Part shown: one piece after another, positions 53,243 to 62,623 of the stretch
How the letters are laid out: every line of letters begins with the position of its first letter
Position numbering within the stretch: the stretch's first letter is position 1
NCBI GenBank assembly: GCA_015062585.1
Contig: SUUJ01000001.1
Coordinates: forward strand, 1-64,000
Length of the DNA stretch: 64,000 bases
Source: Alphaproteobacteria bacterium
GTDB taxonomy: Bacteria > Pseudomonadota > Alphaproteobacteria > RF32 > CAG-239
Direction of reading: 5' to 3'
Made by a program: the position numbers and the translations under genes
Notes under the pieces: model-generated
What the model saw: only the letters and a program-made list of their open reading frames with translations
Told to the model about the DNA's origin: nothing
Database searches by the model: none

Positions 53243-54003
53243 ATAGCATCATCAAAACGCTTTTTGGCCAGTTCGCAATATTCTTTGGTATTGTCAATTC
53301 CTACAAATTTGCGATTGAGTTTAAGTGCCGCCACACCGGTTGTACCGCTACCCATAAACGGATCAAATACGACATCTCCTTCCTTGGTCGAAGCTGCAAC
53401 AATGCGTTCAAGCAATGCCAACGGCTTTTGTGTCGGATGTTTACCAAACTTTTTTTCCTCCGGCGGAGTAGCGTTAATTGCCCAAACCGTACGCATTTGG
53501 TGTTCAGGCTTTTTTAAAATATCTTTAGGAAAATCACCATTTTTCATAGCCTGATAATCAAAATAATGTTTAGCTTTTTTATCTTTTCTGGCCCAAAGCA
53601 ATGTTTCGTGACTGGCTGTGAAATATTTACAAGACAAATTAGGACTGGCATTAGGCTTAAACCAGATAATATCATTCAAGATATGATAATTTAATTGTTG
53701 CATGGCAAATCCGCAAGGATGAATACTGTGATATGTCCCCGATACCCAAAGGGTCGCATTGGGTTTTAACAGTCTTTTACATTCGGCCAGCCAACGCTTG
53801 TGAAACTCATAATTTTGTTCCACGCCCTTACAATAATCCCATTTGCCTTTATTTATCGAAACAAGTTTGCCGTTTTGGCAACTTGTTCCCACATTAGATA
53901 TCATATACGGAGGATCAACAAAAATCATATCAAAACTTTCATCAGGCAAGTTTTTCATAACCTCAAAACTGTCTTGATTAAATATCTGATATTCGCTAGT
54001 CAT
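53221..54003 (-). CDS. Orphan DpnA-type adenine methyltransferase
   Basis: A 260-residue beta-class N6-adenine methyltransferase, collinear with the DpnA-type enzyme of the defence array (33521-34297). Both share NKGKWD, EFHKRWL, SGTYHSI.PCGFAMQ-like segments, YFTASHETL.WARKDKK and GKHPTQKPL.LL.RI. It has DPPYMISNVG and an intact DPFMGSGTTG. No nuclease or Dam-type partner is adjacent. A regulatory or protective role, or a relic of an older system, is possible. It lacks the C-terminal domain of CcrM. Confidence 0.92.
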   Translation of the reverse strand: MTSEYQIFNQDSFEVMKNLPDESFDMIFVDPPYMISNVGTSCQNGKLVSINKGKWDYCKGVEQNYEFHKRWLAECKRLLKPNATLWVSGTYHSIHPCGFAMQQLNYHILNDIIWFKPNASPNLSCKYFTASHETLLWARKDKKAKHYFDYQAMKNGDFPKDILKKPEHQMRTVWAINATPPEEKKFGKHPTQKPLALLERIVAASTKEGDVVFDPFMGSGTTGVAALKLNRKFVGIDNTKEYCELAKKRFDDAINNKPLL

Positions 54004-54094
54004 ATTGACACCTCAAGTGATTAAAATTTATAAAACAAGTATGCTGCATAAGAACAAAGCTTGCAACCCAAATTTATCAGCTTTACCCAAACAA

Positions 54095-54125
54095 AAACAG
54101 CCACCGCTTAAGCGATGGCTGTTTT
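54095..54125 (-). terminator. Intrinsic terminator
   Basis: AACAGCCA-CGCT stem with AGCG-TGGCTGTT, T-rich when read on the minus strand. It ends the lipoprotein gene at 54140. Confidence 0.8.
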
Positions 54126-54139
54126 CTAATACAAAGTTG

Positions 54140-54535
54140 CTAGTTGTTTTCCAGTTCCTGTTCATCATAAGGAAGTGTCTCATAGGTTACTTGAGAAACG
54201 GTCTTTGGATCGCAAACTGTTTTGTATGTGGTTTTCTTATATACGATTTCTACCGGTTCGCGAGTTTCAGATACTTTTCCTTCACAAGAGTTGCATGAGT
54301 TACAAAGAGGTTGTTTTTGTTGGCACTTACGGTAACGCACCGGATTTGGTCTTACGGTAGGGTGATCCGGTTTTTTGTAGACATAGCGATAACAAGTACG
54401 ACCGTCAAAATAATCACAATCAAGTTTTGCATTGCCTGCTTCTTTAATTTTTACAATAGGATCATCACTTTTACAATCAAAGCAAGCACAAGCAGATACT
54501 AATCCGGCCAAAACAATAACAACAAATTTTTTCAT
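54140..54535 (-). CDS. Cysteine-rich lipoprotein, unknown
   Basis: A 131-residue predicted lipoprotein. The signal ends at a VSAC lipobox (Cys about residue 16). Twelve cysteines follow within about 95 residues, including CACFDC and CNSCNSC, and then a Thr/Lys-rich tail. AGGAAATC lies upstream of the ATG. It is probably attached to the outer membrane and cross-linked. No family is recognised. Confidence 0.75.
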   Translation of the reverse strand: MKKFVVIVLAGLVSACACFDCKSDDPIVKIKEAGNAKLDCDYFDGRTCYRYVYKKPDHPTVRPNPVRYRKCQQKQPLCNSCNSCEGKVSETREPVEIVYKKTTYKTVCDPKTVSQVTYETLPYDEQELENN

Positions 54536-54666
54536 GCTGATTTCCTCAAATAAAATTTAGGTACATAATCTACTGCGAATATATACTTTTATTGCAAAAA
54601 ATCAAGAGTTTTTTGCTTTTTTGTCATTTTTCTTCTAAAAATTAAGGATTGGCAACCCTTAAAAGG

Positions 54667-55143
54667 CTATTTAACAGAAGTCGGTGCCGGAAATCTCAAA
54701 ACCTTTCTTTTACGGCGTTTATTACGCTTTTCTTCCAGATCTGGCTTATATCCGCCGGTTGTACAAAGCAATTTATCGGAGTCATATCTTTTGCATTTCA
54801 GCGGTTCTTTCTTTTCAATCTCGTATAATTTTCCGTCTTCGTCGCGCTCAAATACAACATTACTGCAACCAAGTTGTCCGCAGCTGAACGGAGCATCTAA
54901 CATAAAGACATATGATTTATCGGGAAAGCGAGAAACATAGAAATCTTCAAATTTCACTTCATTGGGCAATTCTTCGATAACGGTTCCGAATTCGCCCATA
55001 AATATTTTTTTGACCTCTTTTGTTTTGATGTCAATTTCTTTTAAGTATTCACTTTCCGAATTATAAAAAAGGTATACATCGGTAGCTTTTGCCTCAAATG
55101 AAAAAGCCATCATCAAAGAAAGTAATATATAAAATTTTTTCAT
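54667..55143 (-). CDS. Secreted protein, unknown
   Basis: A 158-residue protein with a clear signal peptide (KKFYILLSLMMAFSFEAKA, cleavage near residue 20), a beta-rich mature part with CGQLGC and KCKRYDSDKLLC cysteine pairs, and a very basic C terminus (EEKRNKRRKRKVLRF). ATG at 55143 is preferred with AGGA upstream. The gene is divergent from murE. Confidence 0.75.
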   Translation of the reverse strand: MKKFYILLSLMMAFSFEAKATDVYLFYNSESEYLKEIDIKTKEVKKIFMGEFGTVIEELPNEVKFEDFYVSRFPDKSYVFMLDAPFSCGQLGCSNVVFERDEDGKLYEIEKKEPLKCKRYDSDKLLCTTGGYKPDLEEKRNKRRKRKVLRFPAPTSVK

Positions 55144-55265
55144 CACAAAATCATCCTGTCAAATTAACTTAGAAAAATAATATAAGACAAATGTTAAAAA
55201 TTAAATACTTTTTTACAAGTTTTGATTTAAATATTGTAAATATATATAAAAACAAGGAAAGTACT

Positions 55266-56672
55266 ATGAAATTAAACAAAATTGTAAATACGGAACTGGA
55301 TTTAGAAATAAAAGGCATTACTTCCGATTCTCGCGAAGTTAAACAGGGCTATTTGTTCGGCTCGCTAAATAGTGATGAATATATCAAAGACGCTGTTGCA
55401 AAAGGCGCGTCGGTTGTAATTGTTTCCGAAAGCTATGATGAAAAATTGCCCAAAGATGTTGTAGTAATAAAATCTGACAATCCTGCTTTTACCTACGCTC
55501 AGGCAGTTGCCAAATATTATGGCAAAGTTCCCAACCATTTGTCTGCAGTTACCGGAACTAACGGTAAAACATCGGTTGTTGACTTTGTCCGTCAGGTACT
55601 TACCAAAATGGGATATTCTGCCGCCAGTATCGGAACATTGGGTTTGATAAAAGGCAACGAAGACGCCAAACCATCACCAAATACTACTCCTAACAATGTT
55701 GCTCTGCACAAGCAATTAAAACAATTGGCCGAAGAGGGATGTTCTTATTTGGTAATGGAAACCTCAAGTCATGGTTTGCATCAATATCGTGTTGGTGGTT
55801 TAACATATAATGTTGCCGCCTTTACCAATTTGACCCGAGATCATTTGGACTATCATAAAACATTTGAAGAATATTTAGATGCCAAACTTATTTTGTTTAA
55901 GCAATTGTTGTCAGCCGACGGAACAGCAGTATTAAATGCCGATATTGATGAATATGGTAAAATAGCCGATGTATGCCGTCATCGTGGTCAAAGAGTCATA
56001 TCTTACGGAAGACGCGGCGAAGATATCAAACTTTTGTCAGCAACACCTTCCTCAAAAGGTCAATGTCTTGAAATCGAATATTTTGGTCAACCGCAAACTA
56101 TTGAAATTGCTCAAGTCGGTGAGTTTCAGGCAATGAATGTGTTATGCGCCTTAGGAATGTTGGCGGCAATAACATCTCTTCCTGATGATGTAATCCGTTA
56201 TATCGGCGATATCAAAGGAGCCAAAGGTCGCTTGGAACATGTGGCAGATATTAACGGCGCCTCGGTTTATATTGACTATGCTCATACCCCCGATGCTTTG
56301 GAAAATGCTTTAAAAGCCTTGCGTCCGCACACTCAAGGTCGTCTTCATGTATTATTCGGTTGCGGTGGTAATCGTGATTCCGGCAAACGCCCGATAATGG
56401 GGCAAATTGCTCATGAATATGCCGATGTTGTTTATGTAACAGATGACAACCCTCGCTTTGAAGAAGCTGATGATATCAGAAACGAAATAATCCCCGGATG
56501 TCCGGGCGCATTTAATATCGCCGACAGATCAAAAGCCATTAAAATGGCTATGTCTTCCTTGATGCCCGGTGATGTTTTGGTTTTAGCCGGCAAGGGACAT
56601 GAAACCGGTCAATATATAAAAGGCGAAATTATACCTTTTAGTGACCATGAAGAAGTTTTGAAAAACATTTAA
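55266..56672 (+). CDS. murE: UDP-MurNAc-tripeptide synthetase, meso-DAP type
   Basis: Adds meso-diaminopimelate to UDP-MurNAc-L-Ala-D-Glu in peptidoglycan synthesis. The 468 residues form three Mur-ligase domains, with the P-loop VTGTNGKTS (about 91-99) and the acceptor-specifying DDNPR motif (about 392-396), which indicates diaminopimelate rather than lysine. The start at 55266 follows AAGGA. It is not followed by murF here. Confidence 0.96.
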   Translation: MKLNKIVNTELDLEIKGITSDSREVKQGYLFGSLNSDEYIKDAVAKGASVVIVSESYDEKLPKDVVVIKSDNPAFTYAQAVAKYYGKVPNHLSAVTGTNGKTSVVDFVRQVLTKMGYSAASIGTLGLIKGNEDAKPSPNTTPNNVALHKQLKQLAEEGCSYLVMETSSHGLHQYRVGGLTYNVAAFTNLTRDHLDYHKTFEEYLDAKLILFKQLLSADGTAVLNADIDEYGKIADVCRHRGQRVISYGRRGEDIKLLSATPSSKGQCLEIEYFGQPQTIEIAQVGEFQAMNVLCALGMLAAITSLPDDVIRYIGDIKGAKGRLEHVADINGASVYIDYAHTPDALENALKALRPHTQGRLHVLFGCGGNRDSGKRPIMGQIAHEYADVVYVTDDNPRFEEADDIRNEIIPGCPGAFNIADRSKAIKMAMSSLMPGDVLVLAGKGHETGQYIKGEIIPFSDHEEVLKNI

Positions 56673-56690
56673 GACAAAATATGCAATATA

Positions 56691-56724
56691 AAAGGGCTCG
56701 CCGCTAAAAAGGTGAGCCTTTTTT
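56691..56724 (+). terminator. Intrinsic terminator of murE
   Basis: AAAGG-GCTC-CC stem with its near complement and a run of six T. Confidence 0.85.
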
Positions 56725-56797
56725 AGTTTAATTTAAAACATTTACAAACTAATAAAAAGCAATATTTCACAAAAAGATGAGAGCTGTTATTTTATGT

Positions 56798-57115
56798 TTA
56801 AATATCATTATCCAAGATAATAAACTCGTCACCGGCTGCCATATTCAAAACAGCGCGAGCGCGTTCTTCTAACATATCAACATCTAAGGAATCTTTTGAC
56901 AGGTAATCAACATCGCGTTGCAAACTTGCTTTAACACTTGCATATTGTTTTGCAATTTCCTGTGCCTGTGCAATTTCTTGTTTTAATACAAAATATCGAT
57001 AAATATTTCTTTCGCCGCAAAAGATATGAAAGCAAAAATAAACAGCAATAAAACCGCTGGCCAGCAATAACCAATTCCTCTTAAACTTATTTTGAATGTC
57101 CAGCCCAAAATCCAT
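56798..57115 (-). CDS. ftsB: FtsB/DivIC-like septum protein
   Basis: A 105-residue bitopic membrane protein. It has a short cytoplasmic start, a membrane helix (about 16-33), a periplasmic coiled coil (about 43-75) and the family C-terminal ERARAVLNMAAGDEFII. It scaffolds FtsQLB in the divisome. Alphaproteobacterial ftsB often lies near metabolic genes, as here, not in the dcw cluster. Confidence 0.87.
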   Translation of the reverse strand: MDFGLDIQNKFKRNWLLLASGFIAVYFCFHIFCGERNIYRYFVLKQEIAQAQEIAKQYASVKASLQRDVDYLSKDSLDVDMLEERARAVLNMAAGDEFIILDNDI

Positions 57116-57272
57116 TTGTATACACCTTTATATTTTTTTTGTTTTTTTATTTTTTCCTACTGGAATTTAAGACTCGTAATTCTGGATTTATTTTTTTGCT
57201 AACTAAACCGAGTCAATCAGATTTTGGTTAAGATTGGTTTAATTTCAAATAAAATATTTTTTATTTTTTTTA

Positions 57273-57686
57273 TCAATTGCAGTCATTTCCTTGCCATTTC
57301 CAAGCAATTACTTTGTCGTTTTGAAGCAAAAACAAAGTCTTACAAATGTACTTTGCTTCATAACCGATATCGCCCGGATTATCAGAAAAAAGATAAGTCG
57401 ATAAAAACGGTGAGAACAATCCGTCTTCACCATAAATTTCTTCACCTTGCGAATAGGTATAAAATTCCGATGGTACAAAAACATTGTCAACATTGGTATA
57501 AGCCAATATTTCCGTATCATCCCCCAATATTTTTATTGCTGACGGGCGACCGAATTGCGATTCGATATCGCTTTTAGATGCTCCGATAAGAGAATTTAGC
57601 TTTAAGTTATAAGCGTTAGGCGAGGCACAAGCAAAAATGACCAATAAAATTATCAAAAAAAACGAAATCTTAGCTACACTGTTCAT
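57273..57686 (-). CDS. Lipoprotein with BamE/SmpA-like fold
   Basis: A 137-residue predicted lipoprotein. The signal ends in VIFAC (Cys about residue 20). LNSLIGASKSDIESQFGRPSAIKILGDDTEILAYTN (about 30-65) resembles the BamE/OmlA 'G.(s)..ev...fG.P' layout. There is a later cysteine pair. It could be a BamE-like assembly partner or a general outer-membrane lipoprotein. Confidence 0.7.
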   Translation of the reverse strand: MNSVAKISFFLIILLVIFACASPNAYNLKLNSLIGASKSDIESQFGRPSAIKILGDDTEILAYTNVDNVFVPSEFYTYSQGEEIYGEDGLFSPFLSTYLFSDNPGDIGYEAKYICKTLFLLQNDKVIAWKWQGNDCN

Positions 57687-57753
57687 AGCCCAAACTCCTT
57701 TGTTAATATTGTAATAATTAACAAAGATAAGGGCAAAGATACAAATTTCAATT

Positions 57754-58410
57754 CTAGTGATAAGTTCTAATCAGCGAGCTTAAAATACCTTGAATTTTTA
57801 CTCTGTTTGCCGGTAGGCGTCTTGTTTCATAGGCCTCATTTTTCGGAATAAGCAAAACTTCCGGTCCGTCTTTTTTAATTTGCTTTAATGTTGCTTCGCA
57901 ATCATCAACCAAAGCAACTACAATATCGCCGTTATGAGCAACATTGGTGCGTTTAATAATTACCGTATCGCCATTCATAATACCGGCATCAACCATAGAG
58001 TCACCTTCAATGGTAAGAGCATAAAATTCACCGCCGTGAATCATATTAAGCGGAATAGAAACTTTTTCGGTTTCGTTAGCGATGGCTTCAATCGGAGTAC
58101 CTGCCGCAATTTTACCGTATAGCGGAATTTCAACCGTCGATGAAGCTAAGGCTTCTTCTTTCAATTTTTCTTCAGCAATAATACTTGACGGCTTTAATTT
58201 CGGTAATCGGACAACTTCCAACGCGCGAGCCTTATGCGGCAGTTTTTTCAAAAAGTTGCGTTCAACCAAAGCATCAATAAGGGCATGAATACCGGACTTT
58301 GACTTTAGTCCCAAAGCGTCTTTCATTTCATCAAACGACGGGCAACATCCGGTTTCTTTCAAAGTTTTGTTAATAAACATCAAGAGTTTATATTGTTTTG
58401 GTGTCAGCAT
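57754..58410 (-). CDS. lexA: LexA repressor
   Basis: SOS master repressor. The 218 residues contain an N-terminal winged helix (1-65) and a C-terminal self-cleaving peptidase. The scissile Ala103-Gly104, Ser138 in GDSMVDAG and Lys176 in EATLKQI are all present. RecA filaments trigger cleavage. An alphaproteobacterial-type LexA box lies in its own upstream region, so it should repress itself. Confidence 0.96.
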   Translation of the reverse strand: MLTPKQYKLLMFINKTLKETGCCPSFDEMKDALGLKSKSGIHALIDALVERNFLKKLPHKARALEVVRLPKLKPSSIIAEEKLKEEALASSTVEIPLYGKIAAGTPIEAIANETEKVSIPLNMIHGGEFYALTIEGDSMVDAGIMNGDTVIIKRTNVAHNGDIVVALVDDCEATLKQIKKDGPEVLLIPKNEAYETRRLPANRVKIQGILSSLIRTYH

Positions 58411-58445
58411 TTGTCAAAACCTTTCGCAAAATAAATAATGATTTT

Positions 58446-58460
58446 GTTCTAGTTTAGTTC
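58446..58460 (-). promoter_or_regulatory. LexA box upstream of lexA
   Basis: GTTC-N7-GTTC, the direct-repeat form of the SOS box known in Alphaproteobacteria, 36 bases upstream of the lexA start. It supports both the LexA call and the taxonomic reading. Confidence 0.82.
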
Positions 58461-58592
58461 TTTTTTTTTTACTTGTCAAGGCATAATTACAAAACTCGTC
58501 AAATCGTTAAATTTTTATGTTGAAAAATTTTTCACTTGTCGTATAGTTAGAAAAGTTATGTAAAAATCAAAGAAAATTATAAGGAAATATAA

Positions 58593-60065
58593 ATGTCTAC
58601 AGAAACAAACATACATCGTGAATCTCGTTTGGTAAAATTGAAGAACCTGCAAGAAAAAGGATACAATCCATATCCGTACAAATTTGTGCCCAATGCCTAT
58701 GCTGCCGACCTGCAAGAAAAATACAAAGATATCGAAGCCGGAACCGACACCGAAGACAGAGTTACTATCGCCGGTCGTGCCATGGCTGTTCGCAACTCGG
58801 GTATGTTTATTGATGTAAAAGACAAAAGCGGCAAAATCCAAGCTTTTTGCCACAAAAATCATCTATCCGAAGCTGATTTGGAATTGTTAAAAAATCTTGA
58901 TGTCGGCGATATTGTCGGTATTTCCGGCTATGTCAGAAGAACTCCTCGCGGCGAATTGTCAATTGCTGCCGAAAAATTTGATATTATTTCAAAATCACTT
59001 CAGCCGTTGCCGGAAAAATTTCACGGTCTTACCGATGTTGAAGCTCGCTATCGCCAAAGATATGTCGATTTTATTATGAATGATGACAGCAAAGAAATCT
59101 TTCAAAAGCGTTGCCAGATTACATCGGCTGTTCGTCATTGGCTTGAAGAACACGAATTTATGGAAGTTGAAACCCCGATTTTGCACACCATTATGGGCGG
59201 CGCCAACGCCAAACCGTTTATTACTCACCATAACACTTTGGATATGGACTTATATTTGCGCGTGGCACCTGAATTGTTCTTAAAACGCTTGGTCGTCGGC
59301 GGATTTGACAGAGTGTTTGAAATCGGTCGAAACTTTAGAAACGAGGGTATTGACAAGAGCCACAACCCCGAGTTTACCGGTTTGGAAGCATATCAAGCTT
59401 ATGCTGATTATAATGATATGGCTGACTTGTTTGCTTCAATGATACCTTATGTTGCCGAAAAAGTTTTGGGAACAAAAGTTATTACCATAGGTGAGGAAGA
59501 GGTTGATTTATCAAAAGGTTTTGCTCGCAAATCAATTGTTGATTTAATCAAAGAATATGCCGGTATTGATTTGCTTTCGACCGAAGACTTAGCAGAGGCT
59601 AAGGCTATGGCAAAATCTGTCGGCGTTGATGCTGACGAATGCACCTGCTGGGGCAAAGTTGTCCAAGAAGTATTTGATGAAAAGGTAGAGCCTCATTTGA
59701 TTCAACCAACATTAGTTATGGATATGCCGAGAGATATTTCACCATTAGCCAAAACTCATCGTGATAATCCGCGTCTTGTTGAACACTTTGACGCTTATAT
59801 CGGCGGTATGGAAATCGGTTGCGCTTATTCCGAGCTTTCTAATCCTTTGGAACAAAGAGAGCGTTTTGATGCTCAAGTGGCCGAACGCGAAGCCGGTGAC
59901 GACGAAGCACAAATGCTTGACGAAGACTTTGTTACCGCTTTGGAAAACGGATTTCCTCCGTCAGGCGGTATGGGAATGGGTATTGACAGATTGGCAATAT
60001 TGTTAACCTCTGCCGCAACCATTCGTGATGTTATTGCATTCCCGACTTTGAGAAAAAGAGACTAA
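58593..60065 (+). CDS. lysS: Lysyl-tRNA synthetase, class II
   Basis: Charges tRNA-Lys. The 490 residues comprise an OB-fold anticodon-binding domain (about 55-170) and the class II core with motif 2 [18 protein letters not shown] and motif 3 [12 protein letters not shown]. This is the class II form, whereas many Alphaproteobacteria use the class I enzyme. AAGGA precedes the ATG. Confidence 0.96.
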   Translation: MSTETNIHRESRLVKLKNLQEKGYNPYPYKFVPNAYAADLQEKYKDIEAGTDTEDRVTIAGRAMAVRNSGMFIDVKDKSGKIQAFCHKNHLSEADLELLKNLDVGDIVGISGYVRRTPRGELSIAAEKFDIISKSLQPLPEKFHGLTDVEARYRQRYVDFIMNDDSKEIFQKRCQITSAVRHWLEEHEFMEVETPILHTIMGGANAKPFITHHNTLDMDLYLRVAPELFLKRLVVGGFDRVFEIGRNFRNEGIDKSHNPEFTGLEAYQAYADYNDMADLFASMIPYVAEKVLGTKVITIGEEEVDLSKGFARKSIVDLIKEYAGIDLLSTEDLAEAKAMAKSVGVDADECTCWGKVVQEVFDEKVEPHLIQPTLVMDMPRDISPLAKTHRDNPRLVEHFDAYIGGMEIGCAYSELSNPLEQRERFDAQVAEREAGDDEAQMLDEDFVTALENGFPPSGGMGMGIDRLAILLTSAATIRDVIAFPTLRKRD

Positions 60066-60067
60066 AT

Positions 60068-61231
60068 TTGTTTGACAAACTACCGATAACAAAAGCGCAG
60101 CTAAGATTTATATTGCTAAAAGGTTTACATCTCTTAGCTGCGGTTTTTATCGTTTGTATGTTACTCATTTATTTTAGTTTGAAAAAAGAAATAAATAATC
60201 AAGCCGATATCTCAGACAAAGAAGTTGTTTCTCAATCGGCAAACATATCTCCATATGAAGAATTTTGCGCCAATAACAAAGATATAAGTTGCGGCTCGAT
60301 AGAAAGCTTTATTGCCGAAGACTATGATGAATATGGCAAAGTTATTCTAAGCGAACACATGGAAAAAAAGCAGACTATATCCGAATTGGTGTCAGGCAAT
60401 GGCGACATTAACATTCACCCCGAGGATATGAACAAGCTTTTAGATCACATATATGAAGAAAAATTGCCTGATGATATTATTGATGAAGCAACAAAAGAAA
60501 AATCTAAGGATATAAAAGTATTACCGGCTAAAAAACCGCCTTATTTCGGCAAACAAAAAGCCATTGTTATTGTTATTGACGATATGGGTATCAGTTTGAA
60601 AAGAACGGCTGATATAATTTCTCTAAAAGCTCCGATTACCGCTTCATTTTTGACTTATGGTCGCAAACTTGACGAGCAAATTAAAAGCTCGCTTCAAAGC
60701 GGGCACGAAATAATGGTTCATGTTCCTATGGAAGCTCAAACAGCCGTTGATGCGGCTCCGGATGTCTTAACTACTAAGATGAGCCTAAAAGAAATAAGGA
60801 ATAATTTGATTGAAATGCTCAAAAAATTCAAAGACATAAAAGGCATTAACAATCATATGGGCAGCAAGCTTACCGAAGATTATGGTCGAATGAAAGAAGT
60901 TATGAGTGTCTTAAAAGAGCAGGGGCTGTATTTTCTTGATTCTAAGACATCACCAAAATCACGAGCCGAAAAAGCAGCGCAAGATACAGGCATAGCTTAT
61001 GCTCATCGTCATGTATTTTTAGATAATCAAAATGATAAGAAGTATATTTTAGGACAATTGGCAAAAGTTGAAAAGCTTGCCGATAAAAACGGCTATGCAA
61101 TCGCCATAGGTCATCCGAAAACTCAGACTTATGCAGCCCTAAAAGAATGGTTGCCGACCCTGGAAAATAAAGGCATGAGATTGATACATTTAAGTAATGC
61201 TATAAAAATATTAAACCCTAATGTTAAATAA
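60068..61231 (+). CDS. Divergent polysaccharide deacetylase family protein
   Basis: A 387-residue envelope protein with one N-terminal membrane helix (about 12-36), an acidic low-complexity linker (about 45-150) and a C-terminal NodB-like domain (about 165-385). The IVIVIDDMGISL strand, HEIMVHVPMEAQ and INNHMGSKLTE segments give the Asp-His-His metal site. It is the YibQ/DUF610 type. The start is TTG, 2 bases after lysS; later ATG codons would lose the membrane helix. It is often linked to cell-wall or division factors. Confidence 0.83.
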   Translation: MFDKLPITKAQLRFILLKGLHLLAAVFIVCMLLIYFSLKKEINNQADISDKEVVSQSANISPYEEFCANNKDISCGSIESFIAEDYDEYGKVILSEHMEKKQTISELVSGNGDINIHPEDMNKLLDHIYEEKLPDDIIDEATKEKSKDIKVLPAKKPPYFGKQKAIVIVIDDMGISLKRTADIISLKAPITASFLTYGRKLDEQIKSSLQSGHEIMVHVPMEAQTAVDAAPDVLTTKMSLKEIRNNLIEMLKKFKDIKGINNHMGSKLTEDYGRMKEVMSVLKEQGLYFLDSKTSPKSRAEKAAQDTGIAYAHRHVFLDNQNDKKYILGQLAKVEKLADKNGYAIAIGHPKTQTYAALKEWLPTLENKGMRLIHLSNAIKILNPNVK

Positions 61232-61232
61232 A

Positions 61233-61262
61233 AAACTCTGCACTTTGAAAGTGCAGAGTTTC
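61233..61262. terminator. Bidirectional intrinsic terminator
   Basis: AAACTCTGCAC stem with its complement; T run on both strands between convergent genes. Confidence 0.93.
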
Positions 61263-61283
61263 TTCAGTTGGGTGTTTTTTTGA

Positions 61284-62042
61284 TTATTTTTGAAAAATCA
61301 AATTGTGTAATCTGAGTTTTTTGAACAGTCCCTTAAGACCGATAGCATCTGCAAATTTTTTCTTGTTTATGCAGTGCCAATTTTTTCTGATAAAATCTAA
61401 ATGCTTTTTATAAACATTTTTTTGAGCAATTTCACCAATCAATTCATCAAATTCACAAAATCTGTACAAAGTTGCTTTTGCAAACTCTGACAGTGCTTTT
61501 CCATCAACCGAATGAACAACAAATGTACTCTCGTACAAATCATCCTCAGCATAGTCATTGACTAAGGTAAAGAGGATTTTTTTCATGTGTTTTTTTTCGG
61601 TATAACCGCCCTTGCTTAGAATAAACTCTCCTTGTTTCAAGATAAAATCAGCACAAGCTTGGTTTAACAGGCCAGGATAGGCAATAATGGAATCAAAGTT
61701 AAGGATTTTTTTGTAGGACGACGGACATCTGTCATCGAAGTCGTATCCATAATCATTTTTCAAAGCGTTAATCCACGGCGATTGTTCCTCATTTTCAAAC
61801 ATCATTGTTTCACAAGAGATTCTTGCCATCGCAATATGAGCCAACAGAGGAGCTGTAGCACATTCTTGGGCATAGAATCTATTTAAGAACTCGGCCATGA
61901 ATTGCAAAAATTCATTTGAAACCCTTCCATTCGCATCTGCAAGCAGATTATTCACAACAACCAAAGCACATTCCTTTGGACTCATGTTCAAGATTCTTTG
62001 ATCTCCTAACATCTTAAACAGACGTAATCTAACATCAATCAT
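61284..62042 (-). CDS. Unknown 252-residue helical protein
   Basis: A largely helical, soluble protein of no recognised family, with a basic C terminus (KKFADAIGLKGLFKKLRLHNL). A near-consensus promoter (TTGACA-N17-TATACC on the minus strand, about 62085-62115) precedes it. The ATG has no Shine-Dalgarno sequence, and its leader is nearly all A and T. It may be a transferred gene. Confidence 0.65.
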   Translation of the reverse strand: MIDVRLRLFKMLGDQRILNMSPKECALVVVNNLLADANGRVSNEFLQFMAEFLNRFYAQECATAPLLAHIAMARISCETMMFENEEQSPWINALKNDYGYDFDDRCPSSYKKILNFDSIIAYPGLLNQACADFILKQGEFILSKGGYTEKKHMKKILFTLVNDYAEDDLYESTFVVHSVDGKALSEFAKATLYRFCEFDELIGEIAQKNVYKKHLDFIRKNWHCINKKKFADAIGLKGLFKKLRLHNLIFQK

Positions 62043-62172
62043 AATTATAAAGTTTAGAAATTAAAAATTGTATAAGTTATTAAGTGTCAAGGCGAGGTAT
62101 ACATTGATTATAAAAAAATGTCAATAAAAACCACAACCGGCTAAAAAAAATCATTTTTATGAAAAAAAATGC

Positions 62173-62201
62173 TTGACCAATAAAAAAAATACATATATAA
62201 A
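62173..62201 (+). promoter_or_regulatory. tRNA-Glu promoter
   Basis: TTGACC (62173-62178), a 17-base spacer and TATAAA (62196-62201), about 18 bases before the tRNA. Confidence 0.75.
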
Positions 62202-62219
62202 CCTCTTGTCATTTACGAT

Positions 62220-62294
62220 GGTCCCATCGTCTAATGGTTAGGACATCACCCTTTCACGGTGGTAATATGGGTTCGAATCCCGTTGGGATCACCA
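62220..62294 (+). tRNA. tRNA-Glu (anticodon TTC)
   Basis: A complete 75-base cloverleaf with encoded CCA. The acceptor is GGTCCCA/TGGGATC with one G-T pair, the anticodon loop CTTTCAC gives TTC, and the T-arm is TGGG-TTCGAAT-CCCG. A terminator and a duplicate of its 3' tail follow. Confidence 0.95.
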
Positions 62295-62336
62295 ATACAA
62301 AGAGCCTCCCCTTGTGGGAGGTTTTTTTGTATTGGT
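62295..62336 (+). terminator. Terminator of tRNA-Glu
   Basis: CCTCCC/GGGAGG hairpin with seven T. ACCAATACAAA before it and TTTGTATTGGT after it extend the pairing into a long stem that includes the CCA end. Confidence 0.88.
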
Positions 62337-62508
62337 AATTCTAACAGAGCTGAAGAACCCATTGGGTTCGGAGTGGATAGTTGGTGAAAACAAGTGTTGA
62401 GCATAGCAAATCGCTTAGCGAAACACGATGTTTGAGCCTTACGACACGAGGAGGACCCGCGAAGCTTTGAGCGGGAGTACCCAATCCCGTTGGGATCACC
62501 AATACAAA
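62302..62508 (+). repeat. tRNA-Glu tail duplication with structured core
   Basis: The last 26 bases of the tRNA-Glu region (62276-62301) recur exactly at 62483-62508. Between them lie the terminator, an AACCCATTGGGTT hairpin, and a core with GTTGAGCAT..GCGAAAC and CTTACGA segments like those of the tRNA-Pro repeats. A CCCGC/GCGGG hairpin closes the core. A second terminator-like hairpin follows. No gene is visible in 62295-62623. Confidence 0.8.
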
Positions 62509-62623
62509 CGGCAGGTATAAAAACCGCCGTTTTCTTTTTAAATCATGCGCTTAAGCGAGTTCGAGCATTATGTTTTTAAAAACAGGCATTTTGGGAATTT
62601 ATTCGAGCCAATTATCCGGAATT

